A stretch of 64,000 bases of DNA from Mangrovibacter plantisponsor (GTDB lineage: Bacteria > Pseudomonadota > Gammaproteobacteria > Enterobacterales > Enterobacteriaceae). Below are positions 50,814 through 59,734 of the stretch, piece after piece. The notes below the pieces were generated by a model, which saw only the letters and a list, made by a program, of their open reading frames with translations, searched no databases and was not told the origin of the DNA. Position 1 is the stretch's first letter; every line of letters begins with the position of its first letter. The stretch lies in NCBI RefSeq assembly GCF_003182475.1, contig NZ_QGTS01000001.1, positions 103,980 to 167,979 on the forward strand. Reading direction: 5' to 3'. A program made the position numbers and the translations under genes.

Positions 50814-51051
50814 TGGCTCGCGCAGTTTAACTTTCTTGCCTTTATTACCAGCACGGTGAGCCCTGAGCCACCGTGTTGTTTCTTTTGTTACACCTTCATT
50901 TAGCACGCCATTCCACTTGCCTTTCCCCTTTGTTGTGATCCTCAACAGTTTGTGATCTTATTCGCATTTAAATGTTTCATAGTTGTTATACTCGCCAAAA
51001 TTACGAATGAAAGTAAATAAAATTCATTCGAAGATTAAATGGGAGCCAACG

Positions 51052-52326
51052 ATGAAAGATACATTCACTGCACAAACTCTGCCTGAAGATATCAAAGCCA
51101 GCATTGTGAACATGAAGCGCGCGCTGCGAGCCCAAATTGGTGATGTAGCCGGTCTGTTTAAACAAGTTGAAGCCAAAATTACTCATGAACTGGCTGCAGC
51201 CCGTGAAGATGAGCAACGCTTTGGCACTGCCTGGCCGGTTGCCAGCCGGGAAGAAATTTTGTCGGGTAATATCAATGATACCCTGCGGGCGCACATCAAA
51301 CGGCGCGGGTGCCTGGTGGTTAAACAGCATTTCCCCCGCGAGCAGGCTCTCGCATGGGATCAGTCTATGCTGAACTACCTGGACACCAATAAGTTCGACG
51401 ACATTTACCGCGGCCCGGGCGATAATTTCTTTGGTTCGCTGGCAGCTTCGCGCCCGGAGATTTACCCCATTTACTGGTCCCGTGCCCAAATGGAGGCCCG
51501 CCAAAGTAACTCAATGGCAGGTGTTCAGTCATTTCTCAATCGCCTGTGGTCATTTGAATCACAAGGAAAACAGTGGTTTGATCCAGATGTCAGCATTATT
51601 TACCCCGACCGGATCCGCCGCCGTTTACCCGGCACTACATCAAAAGGCTTGGGTGCCCACACCGATTCAGGCGCACTGGAGCGTTGGTTATTACCGGCTT
51701 ACCAGCAAGTATTCCGCCATATCTTCAATAACCAGTTTGACCAGTATGACCCGTGGGATGCCGCCTGGCGGACAGACGTTGACGAATATGATGTCGATAA
51801 CACGACTAAGTGCTCGGTTTTCCGCACTTTTCAGGGCTGGACTGCGCTGTCAGATATGCAGCCAGGCCAGGGGTTACTGCATGTTGTTCCGGTTCCCGAA
51901 GCTATGGCGCTGGTACTCCTGCGCCCGTTACTGAATGATGTTCCGGAAGATGAACTCTGTGGCGTGGCGCCAGGCCGTGTGTTACCCATTAGTGAGCAAT
52001 GGCATCCGCTCCTGGCAAACGGGTTGTGCAGCATTCCGCAACTGGAAGCGGGTGATTCTGTCTGGTGGCATTGCGATGTTATTCACGCTGTAGCCGCGGT
52101 GGAAAACCAGCAAGGCTTCGGTAATGTCATGTATATTCCGGCAGCACCTGTGTGTGATAAAAACCGCCGCTATGCCCGGCGCGTAGCCGACGCGCTGGAG
52201 CGAGGCGCTTCACCCGGCGATTTTCCCCGTGAAAACTATGAACAGCACTGGCAGGACCGGTTTCTGACTGCGGATTTAAACGAGAATGGCCGCCGCAGCT
52301 TAGGGCTGAGCCAGCACCACATCTGA
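51052..52326 (+). CDS. ybiU: DUF1479 protein YbiU, Fe(II)/2-oxoglutarate dioxygenase-like
   Basis: The 424-residue protein is close to E. coli YbiU (421). It has a jelly-roll oxygenase metal site: H-x-D in LGAHTDSGALERW and a distal His in WWHCDVIHAVA. Conserved stretches include HFPREQALAWDQSML and GLLHVVPVPEAMALVLLRPLL. The reaction is unknown. The ATG at 51052 has GGGAGCC upstream; 23 further codons are open but unsupported. In E. coli it neighbours ybiV-ybiW-ybiY-fsaA; here yciT and a partition cassette separate it from ybiW. Confidence 0.94.
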   Translation: MKDTFTAQTLPEDIKASIVNMKRALRAQIGDVAGLFKQVEAKITHELAAAREDEQRFGTAWPVASREEILSGNINDTLRAHIKRRGCLVVKQHFPREQALAWDQSMLNYLDTNKFDDIYRGPGDNFFGSLAASRPEIYPIYWSRAQMEARQSNSMAGVQSFLNRLWSFESQGKQWFDPDVSIIYPDRIRRRLPGTTSKGLGAHTDSGALERWLLPAYQQVFRHIFNNQFDQYDPWDAAWRTDVDEYDVDNTTKCSVFRTFQGWTALSDMQPGQGLLHVVPVPEAMALVLLRPLLNDVPEDELCGVAPGRVLPISEQWHPLLANGLCSIPQLEAGDSVWWHCDVIHAVAAVENQQGFGNVMYIPAAPVCDKNRRYARRVADALERGASPGDFPRENYEQHWQDRFLTADLNENGRRSLGLSQHHI

Positions 52327-52330
52327 TAAC

Positions 52331-52366
52331 GGTCTGGCGCTCTGCTATTTACAGGGCGCCAGAACC
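52331..52366 (+). terminator. Hairpin after ybiU
   Basis: GGTCTGGCGC (52331-52340) pairs with GCGCCAGAACC (52356-52366, one bulge), starting five bases after the ybiU stop. No T-run follows. Confidence 0.5.
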
Positions 52367-52436
52367 GCTGCGCCTTTCTGCCAGGCCTGCCTTTTTGTTA
52401 CACTGGCAAAATCAAGGGTAATCAGTGAACTGAAAC

Positions 52437-53201
52437 ATGAATGCACGCCATCAAAAAATCATCCAGTTAGTGAACGACAAAGGCAGCGTCAGCGTTAACG
52501 AATTATCGCACCTTACTGGTGTTTCTGAAGTCACCATCCGCCAGGATCTGACGGCACTGGAGCGCGAAAATTACTTAAAGCGCGTTCACGGTTCTGCCAT
52601 TGCCATGGATCTGGAAGATGTCGGCGCACGCATGAATACCCGGTTTCCACTGAAAAAGACCCTGGCCGAATACGCAGCCTCACTGGTGAAAGACGGTGAA
52701 TCGGTGTTTATTGAAGGCGGCAGTACTAACGCACTGTTGGCACGCAGCCTGGCAGATAACCCGTCAATTACCCTGGTCACTGTCAGCCACTATATTGCTC
52801 AACTCCTGAAAAATGCCCGTTGTGAAGTTATCGTCCTTGGCGGGTTGTACCAAAAAGGGAGTGAGTCTGTTGTTGGCCCATTAACCCGCCTGTGTATCCA
52901 GCATGTGCATTTTCAAAAAGCGTTTATTGGCGTTGATGGCTGGCATAAAGATACCGGGTTTACCGGGCGCAATATGATGCGCAGTGACGTAGTTTGTGCC
53001 CTGCTGGATAAAGGCATTGAAGCCATCGCGTTAACCGATTCATCAAAATTCGGAATCATTCACCCTTACCCATTATCGACAGAAAACCATGGGTTTCGCC
53101 ATGTAATAACCGATTCCCGGCTGCCCTCAGACGCCCTGAAATGCATGCAAAAGCAAGGTATTCAGGTAGACCAGGTTGCCGACGAAACTGCTATTGCATA
53201 A
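52437..53201 (+). CDS. yciT: DeoR-family regulator YciT
   Basis: The 254-residue regulator has the winged helix (KIIQLVNDKGSVSVNELSH, recognition part SEVTIRQDLTALE) and a DeoRC domain (FIEGGSTNALLARSL, VIVLGGLYQKGSESVVGPLTR, ALTDSSKFG). It matches E. coli YciT (249), reported to respond to osmolarity. In E. coli yciT lies elsewhere on the chromosome, so its place beside ybiU is a rearrangement. No gene for a sugar pathway follows directly. Confidence 0.9.
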   Translation: MNARHQKIIQLVNDKGSVSVNELSHLTGVSEVTIRQDLTALERENYLKRVHGSAIAMDLEDVGARMNTRFPLKKTLAEYAASLVKDGESVFIEGGSTNALLARSLADNPSITLVTVSHYIAQLLKNARCEVIVLGGLYQKGSESVVGPLTRLCIQHVHFQKAFIGVDGWHKDTGFTGRNMMRSDVVCALLDKGIEAIALTDSSKFGIIHPYPLSTENHGFRHVITDSRLPSDALKCMQKQGIQVDQVADETAIA

Positions 53202-53299
53202 CAGCACAAAGCCTTATAGCAACGGCTTTACCTGCTAAAAATAAGGCAGAGGAATACCGCTTCACAGCCTCGTTATGGCGCTGCTTTAATACCCGCCGG

Positions 53300-53480
53300 T
53301 TCATAAATATCACTTCATAAGTAATACTTCACACATATTATTTATGAAGTATCACCTATGAAGTGACACTTCACACCTCATAATGATTCATTCATACTAA
53401 ACCCGTTTACTGCCATCCCTTGCGGGAAGGCTAATCAGTAGAGAACATGTAATACGTATGAAGTAGCAAGTATTACTTCA
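53300..53480. repeat. Upstream partition-site array (ACTTCA/TGAAGT repeats)
   Basis: Seven copies of the hexamer ACTTCA or its complement TGAAGT lie at 53312, 53326, 53345, 53359, 53368, 53459 and 53475. They form inverted pairs: TGAAGTGACACTTCA (53359-53373) is a perfect 15-bp palindrome, and TGAAGTA...TACTTCA spans 53459-53480, just before the parA start. TTCATAA also occurs twice near 53300. They are likely operator and possibly centromere sites for the ribbon-helix-helix protein encoded downstream. Confidence 0.75.
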
Positions 53481-53501
53481 TACTTAACATTGGAGGTTGC
53501 A

Positions 53502-54137
53502 GTGATAACAATTGTGGGTTGTAACAAGGGTGGTGCCGCCAAGACAACAACAGCGATTAACCTTGCTGTTGGGCTTGCACAACAGGGCAACGATGTGTGC
53601 CTGGTGGATGCAGATGTACAACGCTCTGCCGCAAGGTGGATTGGCGAGCGGGAAGAAGCGGGGTTAAGCCCGGCTATCACTCTGGTGGAAAAACGGGATA
53701 ACATCGCCGCCACACTGCGAAGCCTGAACGAGAAATATACCCACGTTATTGTTGATGTGACCGGGCGTAACAGCCGTGAGCTGGTAACCGGTGGTACTGT
53801 GGCCGATGTCATTATTGCCCCGCACCAAAGTTCGCAACTGGATCTTGATACGCTTATTGAGTTGCAACAGCAGGTTATCTCCTGGCGCGACCTTAACCCG
53901 GAACTGAAAGTGTTCGGTTACCAGACAATGGCGACTACCAACCCGCTGATTCGCGGCAACGAACGCTATGAATTTCTGGAATATATTAAAGAATTCCCGG
54001 AAATCACCCCACTTAATGCAATAGCCTGCTTCCGCAAGGTTTACCGTGATGTTATGCCTCAGGGGAAATCCGTTATGGAAACCAGTAATGAACAGGCGAA
54101 AAATGAAGTACTTGCACTGATTAAGGAGGTGTTCTGA
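53502..54137 (+). CDS. ParA-family partition ATPase (ParF-like, type Ib size)
   Basis: The 211-residue ATPase starts at a GTG (53502) with GGAGG five bases upstream. It has a deviant Walker A with the signature lysine (NKGGAAKTTTA, where most have KGGVGKT), CLVDADVQRSAARW (Walker A') and HVIVDVTGRNSREL (Walker B; the aspartate is followed by VTG instead of the common TPG/PPG). Its small size without an N-terminal DNA-binding domain is that of plasmid ParF-type proteins, which move DNA by surfing on the nucleoid. The stop overlaps the next start by one base. No replication gene is near. Confidence 0.9.
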   Translation: MITIVGCNKGGAAKTTTAINLAVGLAQQGNDVCLVDADVQRSAARWIGEREEAGLSPAITLVEKRDNIAATLRSLNEKYTHVIVDVTGRNSRELVTGGTVADVIIAPHQSSQLDLDTLIELQQQVISWRDLNPELKVFGYQTMATTNPLIRGNERYEFLEYIKEFPEITPLNAIACFRKVYRDVMPQGKSVMETSNEQAKNEVLALIKEVF

Positions 54138-54433
54138 TGGCACTGAAAAAACCCAGCCAGCAGGCATCTGCCACCCGGAAATACGCCAGCGACCAGGACA
54201 TAGAACAACTGGCAGAACGCCTGGCTGGCAAACCTTACGGCTCACCAGGTAACAGTACACCGGTTACAGAAGCGGAAGACCCGCTCAAGCGTACTACTAT
54301 CTCACTGCCTGCATCGTTGCTGGATAAAACCGAAGATACGGCTCTGAAAAATAAACGCAGTGGCCGCGACCCGAAAAGTGTCAGCGCACTGGTTCGTGAT
54401 GCGCTGGCGGAATACTTTAAAAACCACCCGTAA
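54137..54433 (+). CDS. Ribbon-helix-helix DNA-binding partner of ParA (ParG/ParB-like)
   Basis: The 98-residue protein has a flexible polar N-terminus (about 1-48) and a C-terminal ribbon-helix-helix domain (strand KRTTISLPASLL, helices to DALAEYFKNHP). This is the plan of ParG, which binds the centromere, represses the operon and stimulates ParF ATPase through its mobile tail. AAGGAGG stands before the ATG, which overlaps the parA stop (TGATG). Repeat arrays on both sides are its likely binding sites. Identity as a centromere-binding protein is inferred from context and fold. Confidence 0.82.
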   Translation: MALKKPSQQASATRKYASDQDIEQLAERLAGKPYGSPGNSTPVTEAEDPLKRTTISLPASLLDKTEDTALKNKRSGRDPKSVSALVRDALAEYFKNHP

Positions 54434-54442
54434 TAAAACAAC

Positions 54443-54476
54443 CCCCACGGCGCTGTACAACCGGCAGCACGTGGGG
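54443..54476 (+). terminator. Hairpin after the partition genes
   Basis: CCCCACG (54443-54449) pairs with CGTGGGG (54470-54476), with inner GCTG/CAGC pairing, just after the ribbon-helix-helix gene. Only three Ts follow. Confidence 0.5.
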
Positions 54477-54516
54477 TTTGGTACCAAAGCATTGTTATGA
54501 GAATGGATAGGTATTT

Positions 54517-54591
54517 ATTCATATTCGCATCATTCATAAATGCAAAATTCATAACTACGCAATTCATAAACGCATCATTCATAAGTATGAA
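54517..54591. repeat. Five 15-bp iterons (ATTCATAA...)
   Basis: Direct repeats start at 54517, 54532, 54547, 54562 and 54577, exactly 15 bp apart: ATTCATATTCGCATC, ATTCATAAATGCAAA, ATTCATAACTACGCA, ATTCATAAACGCATC and ATTCATAAGTATGAA. ATTCAT is constant and ATTCATAA is constant in four. The strict spacing means that a protein array could bind there cooperatively, as at plasmid centromeres or iteron origins. Confidence 0.85.
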
Positions 54592-54709
54592 GTATTACTT
54601 CACATCAAAGTGGCTACGTATGTAACCACCAGTGGCTGTTCACATATCCTTCCCCCGCACACTTTCACACTTGCCACCTAATATTTATTACTTCACACGT
54701 ATTACTTCA
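54588..54709. repeat. Downstream ACTTCA/TGAAGT sites
   Basis: TGAAGTATTACTTCA (54588-54602) is a perfect 15-bp palindrome fused to the last iteron. Further ACTTCA sites lie at 54690 and 54704. The motif is the same as in the array before parA, so one protein probably binds both sides. No gene is seen between 54434 and 54782. Confidence 0.75.
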
Positions 54710-54782
54710 TACTTATTACATAACACTTATGCTGTGCCGGATTCACGCCACACTCAGGGCAAGTGTGGCGCCAGTTGCCGTA

Positions 54783-57215
54783 TCACAATACATGTTCAGT
54801 ACGGGCGATTATGTCATCCTGAGTATCCGGTGAAAGTGCGGTAAAGAATGCCGAATATCCGGCCACCCGCACCACCAGGTCACGGTACTGGTCGGGATGC
54901 TTTTTCGCTTCAACCAGTGTTTCCCGGGAAACAATGTTGTACTGAATATGCCAGCCTTTATAGGTTTCAAAGAAAGTGCGCAGTAAAAACATCAGTTTTT
55001 CGCGGTCTGCCGGGTTATCCAGGGTAGCAGGGTTGAGCTTCTGGTTAAGTAACACGCCCCCAAGAATTGAGCCAGTAGGCAATTTGCCAACAGAGCTGAT
55101 AACCGCGGTGGGGCCCAGGTGATCGGTGCCAGATGCCGGGCTTGCACCCTCTGCCAGCGGCGCATGGGCTTTGCGCCCGTCCGGGGTTGCCATCGTCGCC
55201 GCGCCAAATGGCACATTGGCAGAAATAGACGAAGTACCGGCATAGTAATTCCCGCCAACAGGCCCACGCCCGTAACGTGGGTTGTGGTAATGCTTCAGCT
55301 CATCAATATAAGTTTGATAAGCGCGCACTAACAATGCATCCACAGATTCATCGTCATTACCGTATTTCGGGGCCCGGTTAATCAGTACCTGGCGCAGCTG
55401 TTCAAACTCCGCACCTGCAAAATCGTCGGCCAGAGCGCTGGCCAGTTGTGGCTGGCTGATTGCCTGGTCGTCAAACACCAGTTGCTTCACTGCGGCCAGG
55501 CTGTTACCCAGGTTAGCTATCCCAACCTGCAAACCTGAAACCCAGTCATATTTTGCCCCGCCCTGTTTAATGGTTTTCGCCCGCTCAATACAGTTATCCA
55601 CCAGCGCTGAGCACAGAATATCGTGGGCATTTTCTTCAAGCACCGTATCCACGACGTATTCAATTTCAATGGATTTTCGCGTGTAATAGCGAATCTGGTT
55701 ATCCCAGGCAGCCAGCACAGATTCAAAATCAGCAAAGTTACCGGTAGCAAGGGCTTCTGGCTGAGCCAGAAATACCTTGCCACTAGTGGCATCACGGCCT
55801 CCATCGAGCGCCGCCAGCATGACACGGGCAAAGTTAATAAAGCTCATGCCGGTACACCGGTAGCCCCATTTGCCCCCAACAGCAGTTTCAATACACCCAA
55901 TGGCTGCATATTGATAAGCATCTTCCGGCAACACACCCAGGCGAATAAACTCCGGAATAACAATTTCATCGTTATTAAATGCCGGCATACCGAAACCACA
56001 GCGAATCACCTGCACACAGGCATCGAGAAAGTCATCGCCCATGCCTGCATGGTAGCGCACACTCAGGTTTGGCTGGGTTGAACGCAACCGCCCACAGGAT
56101 TCAAGAATGGACCAGGATAACGGGTTAACGGCATCCACCGGTTTACCATTCACCAGGCTCTGGCCACCAATAGTCACATTCTGGTACAACGGGCTGCCCG
56201 CAGAGGCTTTAGAATGCGAACCAGAACGGATCTTGTTAACTTCCAGCAGTTTCAGCCAGCAACTTTGCAGTAATTCAATGGCCTGCTCGCGGCTCAGAGA
56301 CTGCTCCAGCTCAACATCGCGCCGGTACCACGGGTAGAGATACTGATCCATGCGCCCGAAGGAAACAGAATGGCCATTGGATTCAATTTGCAGAATCAAC
56401 TGGATGAAATAGCACAACTGCAGCGCCTGCCAGAAAGTTTTCGGCGGTTCATGGGCAATCACATCGCAGTTATGGGCTATTGCCAGCAACTCTTCCCGCC
56501 GTTCAGCGCGTGTTTCGCGTTCTGCCATATGCCGGGCCAGATCCGCATAGCGGGTAATATGCTGGCTAACCGCTTCCAGAGTGATATCCACCGCTTTTAA
56601 GAACTGCTCGCCGTGTAAGTCTTCCAGCACCGTCAGGTTAATCAGTGCACGCCGGGTATTAACTGTTTCACGCAGCCCGTCCAGCCCCTTCTCCAGCAAC
56701 ACCGGGAAATCCACCGCCAGGTGGGCATCCCCGGAAGTCATATTGCCTTCTGCTTTGATAATACCGGTATCAAGTATGGCTTTTTGCTCGGCAGTAAACA
56801 TGCCATAACACCTGTCCTGCACCGTTTGCCCACGCCACCATGGGCATAGCTCGTGCAGAATTCGCTTATTCTCTTCACTTACAGAGAACCCGGCTCCGGG
56901 GCGTTCTGCCAGTTCATCAATTTCTTTCTCAATCCATGAAACGGTGTATTCCGGGAATATGGGGGCGGCACGCAGTTCGCTTGCCTGGTTTCCCACTATC
57001 AATTCATCGTGCTGAATCCAGATAGTGCGCTGCGCCAGGTGATGCGCCAGAGCCAGTGCACGGCGCACGGCTACCGGTTTGTCCATATTCTGCTGGTACA
57101 CTTCGGTGTAATGCTGAGCGCGCTCGGTGCAAACAGGGGGTTTGACGATATGCACCAGAGCCGCTTTATGTGCCTTAATTCGGTCGGTCAGGACATCAAG
57201 TTTCAACTGTGTCAT
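54783..57215 (-). CDS. ybiW: Glycyl radical enzyme YbiW (PflF)
   Basis: The 810-residue protein, the same length as E. coli YbiW, belongs to the pyruvate formate-lyase/dehydratase-like glycyl radical family. The radical glycine is Gly786 in VVRVAGYSAFFTAL and the catalytic cysteine Cys441 in AIGCIETAVGGKWGYRC. Substrate is not established; a dehydratase or lyase acting on a polyol-like compound has been suggested for relatives. I chose the ATG at 57215 (MTQLKLDVLTDRIKAHK); the frame open to 57329 overlaps the activase. It follows ybiY by 4 bp. Confidence 0.95.
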   Translation of the reverse strand: MTQLKLDVLTDRIKAHKAALVHIVKPPVCTERAQHYTEVYQQNMDKPVAVRRALALAHHLAQRTIWIQHDELIVGNQASELRAAPIFPEYTVSWIEKEIDELAERPGAGFSVSEENKRILHELCPWWRGQTVQDRCYGMFTAEQKAILDTGIIKAEGNMTSGDAHLAVDFPVLLEKGLDGLRETVNTRRALINLTVLEDLHGEQFLKAVDITLEAVSQHITRYADLARHMAERETRAERREELLAIAHNCDVIAHEPPKTFWQALQLCYFIQLILQIESNGHSVSFGRMDQYLYPWYRRDVELEQSLSREQAIELLQSCWLKLLEVNKIRSGSHSKASAGSPLYQNVTIGGQSLVNGKPVDAVNPLSWSILESCGRLRSTQPNLSVRYHAGMGDDFLDACVQVIRCGFGMPAFNNDEIVIPEFIRLGVLPEDAYQYAAIGCIETAVGGKWGYRCTGMSFINFARVMLAALDGGRDATSGKVFLAQPEALATGNFADFESVLAAWDNQIRYYTRKSIEIEYVVDTVLEENAHDILCSALVDNCIERAKTIKQGGAKYDWVSGLQVGIANLGNSLAAVKQLVFDDQAISQPQLASALADDFAGAEFEQLRQVLINRAPKYGNDDESVDALLVRAYQTYIDELKHYHNPRYGRGPVGGNYYAGTSSISANVPFGAATMATPDGRKAHAPLAEGASPASGTDHLGPTAVISSVGKLPTGSILGGVLLNQKLNPATLDNPADREKLMFLLRTFFETYKGWHIQYNIVSRETLVEAKKHPDQYRDLVVRVAGYSAFFTALSPDTQDDIIARTEHVL

Positions 57216-57219
57216 ACAA

Positions 57220-58122
57220 TTATCCTCGTAAAGTGGCTGCCAGGCCTTTTTGGTGTGCATATGACTGAGCAAAAGTAAGTAAGCCCGGGTTATCCAGGGG
57301 CTTTTCCGGTGCTTCATAAGGCAGGCCAAGCAGGGCGTATTTGTTCATGCCCAGGGTGTGGTAAGGCAGAAAATGTATTTGTTCAACGCCGGGTAACCCG
57401 GCAGCAAAATCGACAATGTTGCGCACAGCACCTTCACTGGCATTAAACCCAGGAATTAAAGGCACACGGATAACTACCTGTGCGCCCTGCTCTGCAAGGC
57501 GTTGCAAGTTAGCCATAACCCGCCGTGCTGAGCCCCGGGTCCAGGTTTTGAATAATTCAGCATCGGTATGTTTCAGGTCGGCCAGGAAAAGCCGGGTAAA
57601 AGGCAGGCAGGGTTCAATATTGTGCCAGGGAACATGCAGGCAGGTTTCCACGGCAGTGTGAATACCCGCTTCATGGCTTGCCTGCAACAGTGCCCGGGCT
57701 AATTCCGGGTTCATAAAAGGTTCGCCGCCAGAAAGCGTCACCCCACCACCACTGCGCTGGTAAAACGGCTTATCACGCAAAACTACCTGCATGATGTCTT
57801 CTACCGTGCGGTTTTCCCCGCATACAGTCAGCGCCTGGCTCGGGCAACACTTCACTAGCACATTAACAGCATTACCAGAAAGTTTGCTACGGGCGATATC
57901 CAGCGCGCCGCCCGGTTTACGGCTAATTGCCCGAGGCGCTGCATGGCAGCAACACGCGCAACCGGTAAGGCATAAACGGGCATCGAACAACACTTCTGGT
58001 TCTGCACTGCGGCTTTCCGGGTTCTGGCACCACCGGCAAGCCAAAGAGCAACCTTTCAGGAAGACAACAGTGCGGATCCCGGGCCCGTCATGGGTGGAAT
58101 ACCGCTGGATATTGAAAATCAT
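57220..58122 (-). CDS. ybiY: Glycyl radical enzyme activating enzyme YbiY
   Basis: The 300-residue radical SAM protein has the cluster motif C-x3-C-x2-C in [17 protein letters not shown], a ferredoxin-like insert with further cysteines ([20 protein letters not shown]) and the SAM-binding [11 protein letters not shown]. It abstracts hydrogen from Gly786 of YbiW. GGGGAGG precedes the ATG. E. coli YbiY has 308 residues. Confidence 0.95.
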   Translation of the reverse strand: MIFNIQRYSTHDGPGIRTVVFLKGCSLACRWCQNPESRSAEPEVLFDARLCLTGCACCCHAAPRAISRKPGGALDIARSKLSGNAVNVLVKCCPSQALTVCGENRTVEDIMQVVLRDKPFYQRSGGGVTLSGGEPFMNPELARALLQASHEAGIHTAVETCLHVPWHNIEPCLPFTRLFLADLKHTDAELFKTWTRGSARRVMANLQRLAEQGAQVVIRVPLIPGFNASEGAVRNIVDFAAGLPGVEQIHFLPYHTLGMNKYALLGLPYEAPEKPLDNPGLLTFAQSYAHQKGLAATLRG

Positions 58123-58260
58123 CTCGCCTCCCCTTTATATTTCGTATAAAAATAAAAACACTTTCGAAAGAAAGAAAATTTGATTTCCGACAACAAAAAC
58201 ACGGCTCGCTGGCCTATGATGATGAAAAGCCGCGAACCATCACAATTTCAGGAGTTGAAT

Positions 58261-58923
58261 ATGGAGCTCTACCTCGATACCGCTGATATCCACGCTGTAA
58301 AAAAACTGGCCCGCATCCTTCCTCTTGCAGGTGTGACGACCAACCCCAGTATTGTTGCCAGCAGTAAACAACGGCCAGAAAACCTGTTGCCTGCGTTATA
58401 TGATGCGCTCGGGGGAACCGGGCAATTGTTCGCCCAGGTGATGGCTGATACCGCGCAGGGAATGGTGGATGACGCAAGAAAACTACGGGCAATTATTGCG
58501 GATCTGGTCGTGAAAGTGCCGGTAACGCCAGAAGGGCTGGCAGCGATTAAGTGCCTGAGCAAAGAAGGTATTCCCACACTGGGCACTGCCGTTTATGGTG
58601 CAGCTCAGGGGTTACTGTCTGCGCTGGCAGGTGCACGCTATGTTGCACCATACATTAACCGGGTGGATGCTCAGGGCGGGAGTGGTATTGAATTAGTGAA
58701 TGACCTGCAGTCACTGTTAGTTCAGCACGCACCCCAGGCACAAGTGCTGGCCGCCAGCTTTAAAACCCCACGCCAGGCGCTGGACTGCCTGCTGGCAGGT
58801 TGCGGCGCCATTACGCTGCCTGTAGATGTGGCGACCCAATTTATTTCTGCTCCGGCGGTAACAGCGGCTGTTGAGAAATTTGAGCAAGACTGGCAGGGCG
58901 CGTTCGGGAGTAAACAGTTGTAA
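58261..58923 (+). CDS. fsaA: Fructose-6-phosphate aldolase
   Basis: The 220-residue transaldolase-like enzyme splits fructose 6-phosphate into dihydroxyacetone and glyceraldehyde 3-phosphate. [28 protein letters not shown], the Schiff-base lysine in [10 protein letters not shown] and [19 protein letters not shown] are those of FsaA/FsaB. The ATG at 58261 has CAGGAG upstream. It diverges from ybiY and converges on the DeoR gene with an 11-bp gap. Confidence 0.94.
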   Translation: MELYLDTADIHAVKKLARILPLAGVTTNPSIVASSKQRPENLLPALYDALGGTGQLFAQVMADTAQGMVDDARKLRAIIADLVVKVPVTPEGLAAIKCLSKEGIPTLGTAVYGAAQGLLSALAGARYVAPYINRVDAQGGSGIELVNDLQSLLVQHAPQAQVLAASFKTPRQALDCLLAGCGAITLPVDVATQFISAPAVTAAVEKFEQDWQGAFGSKQL

Positions 58924-58934
58924 AGCGTGAAAGG

Positions 58935-59726
58935 TTACACTGTGCCTCTGGCTGATGTGGCATCCGCCAGCACCAGGGGCACACCTTCGCCTTCCAGTTG
59001 CCGGGCACAATGCGCTTCAAGCCCGGCATCAGTCACGATATCAGTAAAAGCAGGTAAGCGTGCTACATGGAAAAGTGACCACAAACCATACTTACTGCTG
59101 TCTGCCAGTAATACCCGGCGGCGGGCATTCATCATAATATCCTGTTTGATACCGGCTTTTTCTTCCGTTGGCGCTGTTACGCCTTTCTCCCAGTCCCAGC
59201 CATTGCAACTGACAAAGGCGATATCCGGGCAGATATGGCGTAACAACCGGCGGCCATGTTCACCAATGCATGACTGGCTGCTGTCATCAATGCGCCCACC
59301 AATAATGGTGACTTCGATTTGTTTGAATTCACTCAAAAATAACGCGATATGCAAATCGCTGGTGATAACCCGTAAAGGCAGGTGAGTAAGCTGGCGGGCC
59401 AGTTCCATGGTGGTGGTACCAGCATCCAGGACCACGGCATCGTTGGCATTAACCATCTTTGCCGCAGCACTGGCGATAAAATACTTTTCTTGCTGGCTAC
59501 GCTGCATTTTCTCAAGCGTAGTGGGCTGCGAAGGGAGAAACCTGTTGAGGGTAACGCCACCATGTGTACGGCTGACCACACCCTCTTCATCCAGCTTGAC
59601 TAAATCACGGCGCACCGTTGCCGGGGATGCACCCGTAGCGGCCACCAGTTGATCCACAGTTACCAGATTATGGCTTTTAAGATAATCCATAATCTGTTCA
59701 AGGCGGTTATATCCCTTCATGAGCAC
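58935..59726 (-). CDS. DeoR-family regulator of the four-carbon acid sugar locus (YgbI-like)
   Basis: The 263-residue regulator has a winged helix ([20 protein letters not shown], recognition part [16 protein letters not shown]) and a DeoRC domain ([37 protein letters not shown]). It resembles YgbI, encoded next to the related ygbJK/otnCI cluster. It is the last gene of the leftward transcript, 8 bp after the PdxA2-type gene. The two 16-bp operators in the divergent promoter region are its likely targets. The ATG at 59720 is an alternative start. Confidence 0.88.
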   Translation of the reverse strand: MLMKGYNRLEQIMDYLKSHNLVTVDQLVAATGASPATVRRDLVKLDEEGVVSRTHGGVTLNRFLPSQPTTLEKMQRSQQEKYFIASAAAKMVNANDAVVLDAGTTTMELARQLTHLPLRVITSDLHIALFLSEFKQIEVTIIGGRIDDSSQSCIGEHGRRLLRHICPDIAFVSCNGWDWEKGVTAPTEEKAGIKQDIMMNARRRVLLADSSKYGLWSLFHVARLPAFTDIVTDAGLEAHCARQLEGEGVPLVLADATSARGTV

Positions 59727-59734
59727 TCTTACGC

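Noticed and set aside
53300..54710. Repeats around the partition genes as a CRISPR array
   Set aside because: The 15-bp units are contiguous, with no 30-bp unique spacers and no cas gene; they are iterons or operator sites.
58180..58260. Longer N-terminus for fsaA
   Set aside because: The extra 27 codons have no ribosome site, while the ATG at 58261 has CAGGAG and gives the exact family start MELYLDT.
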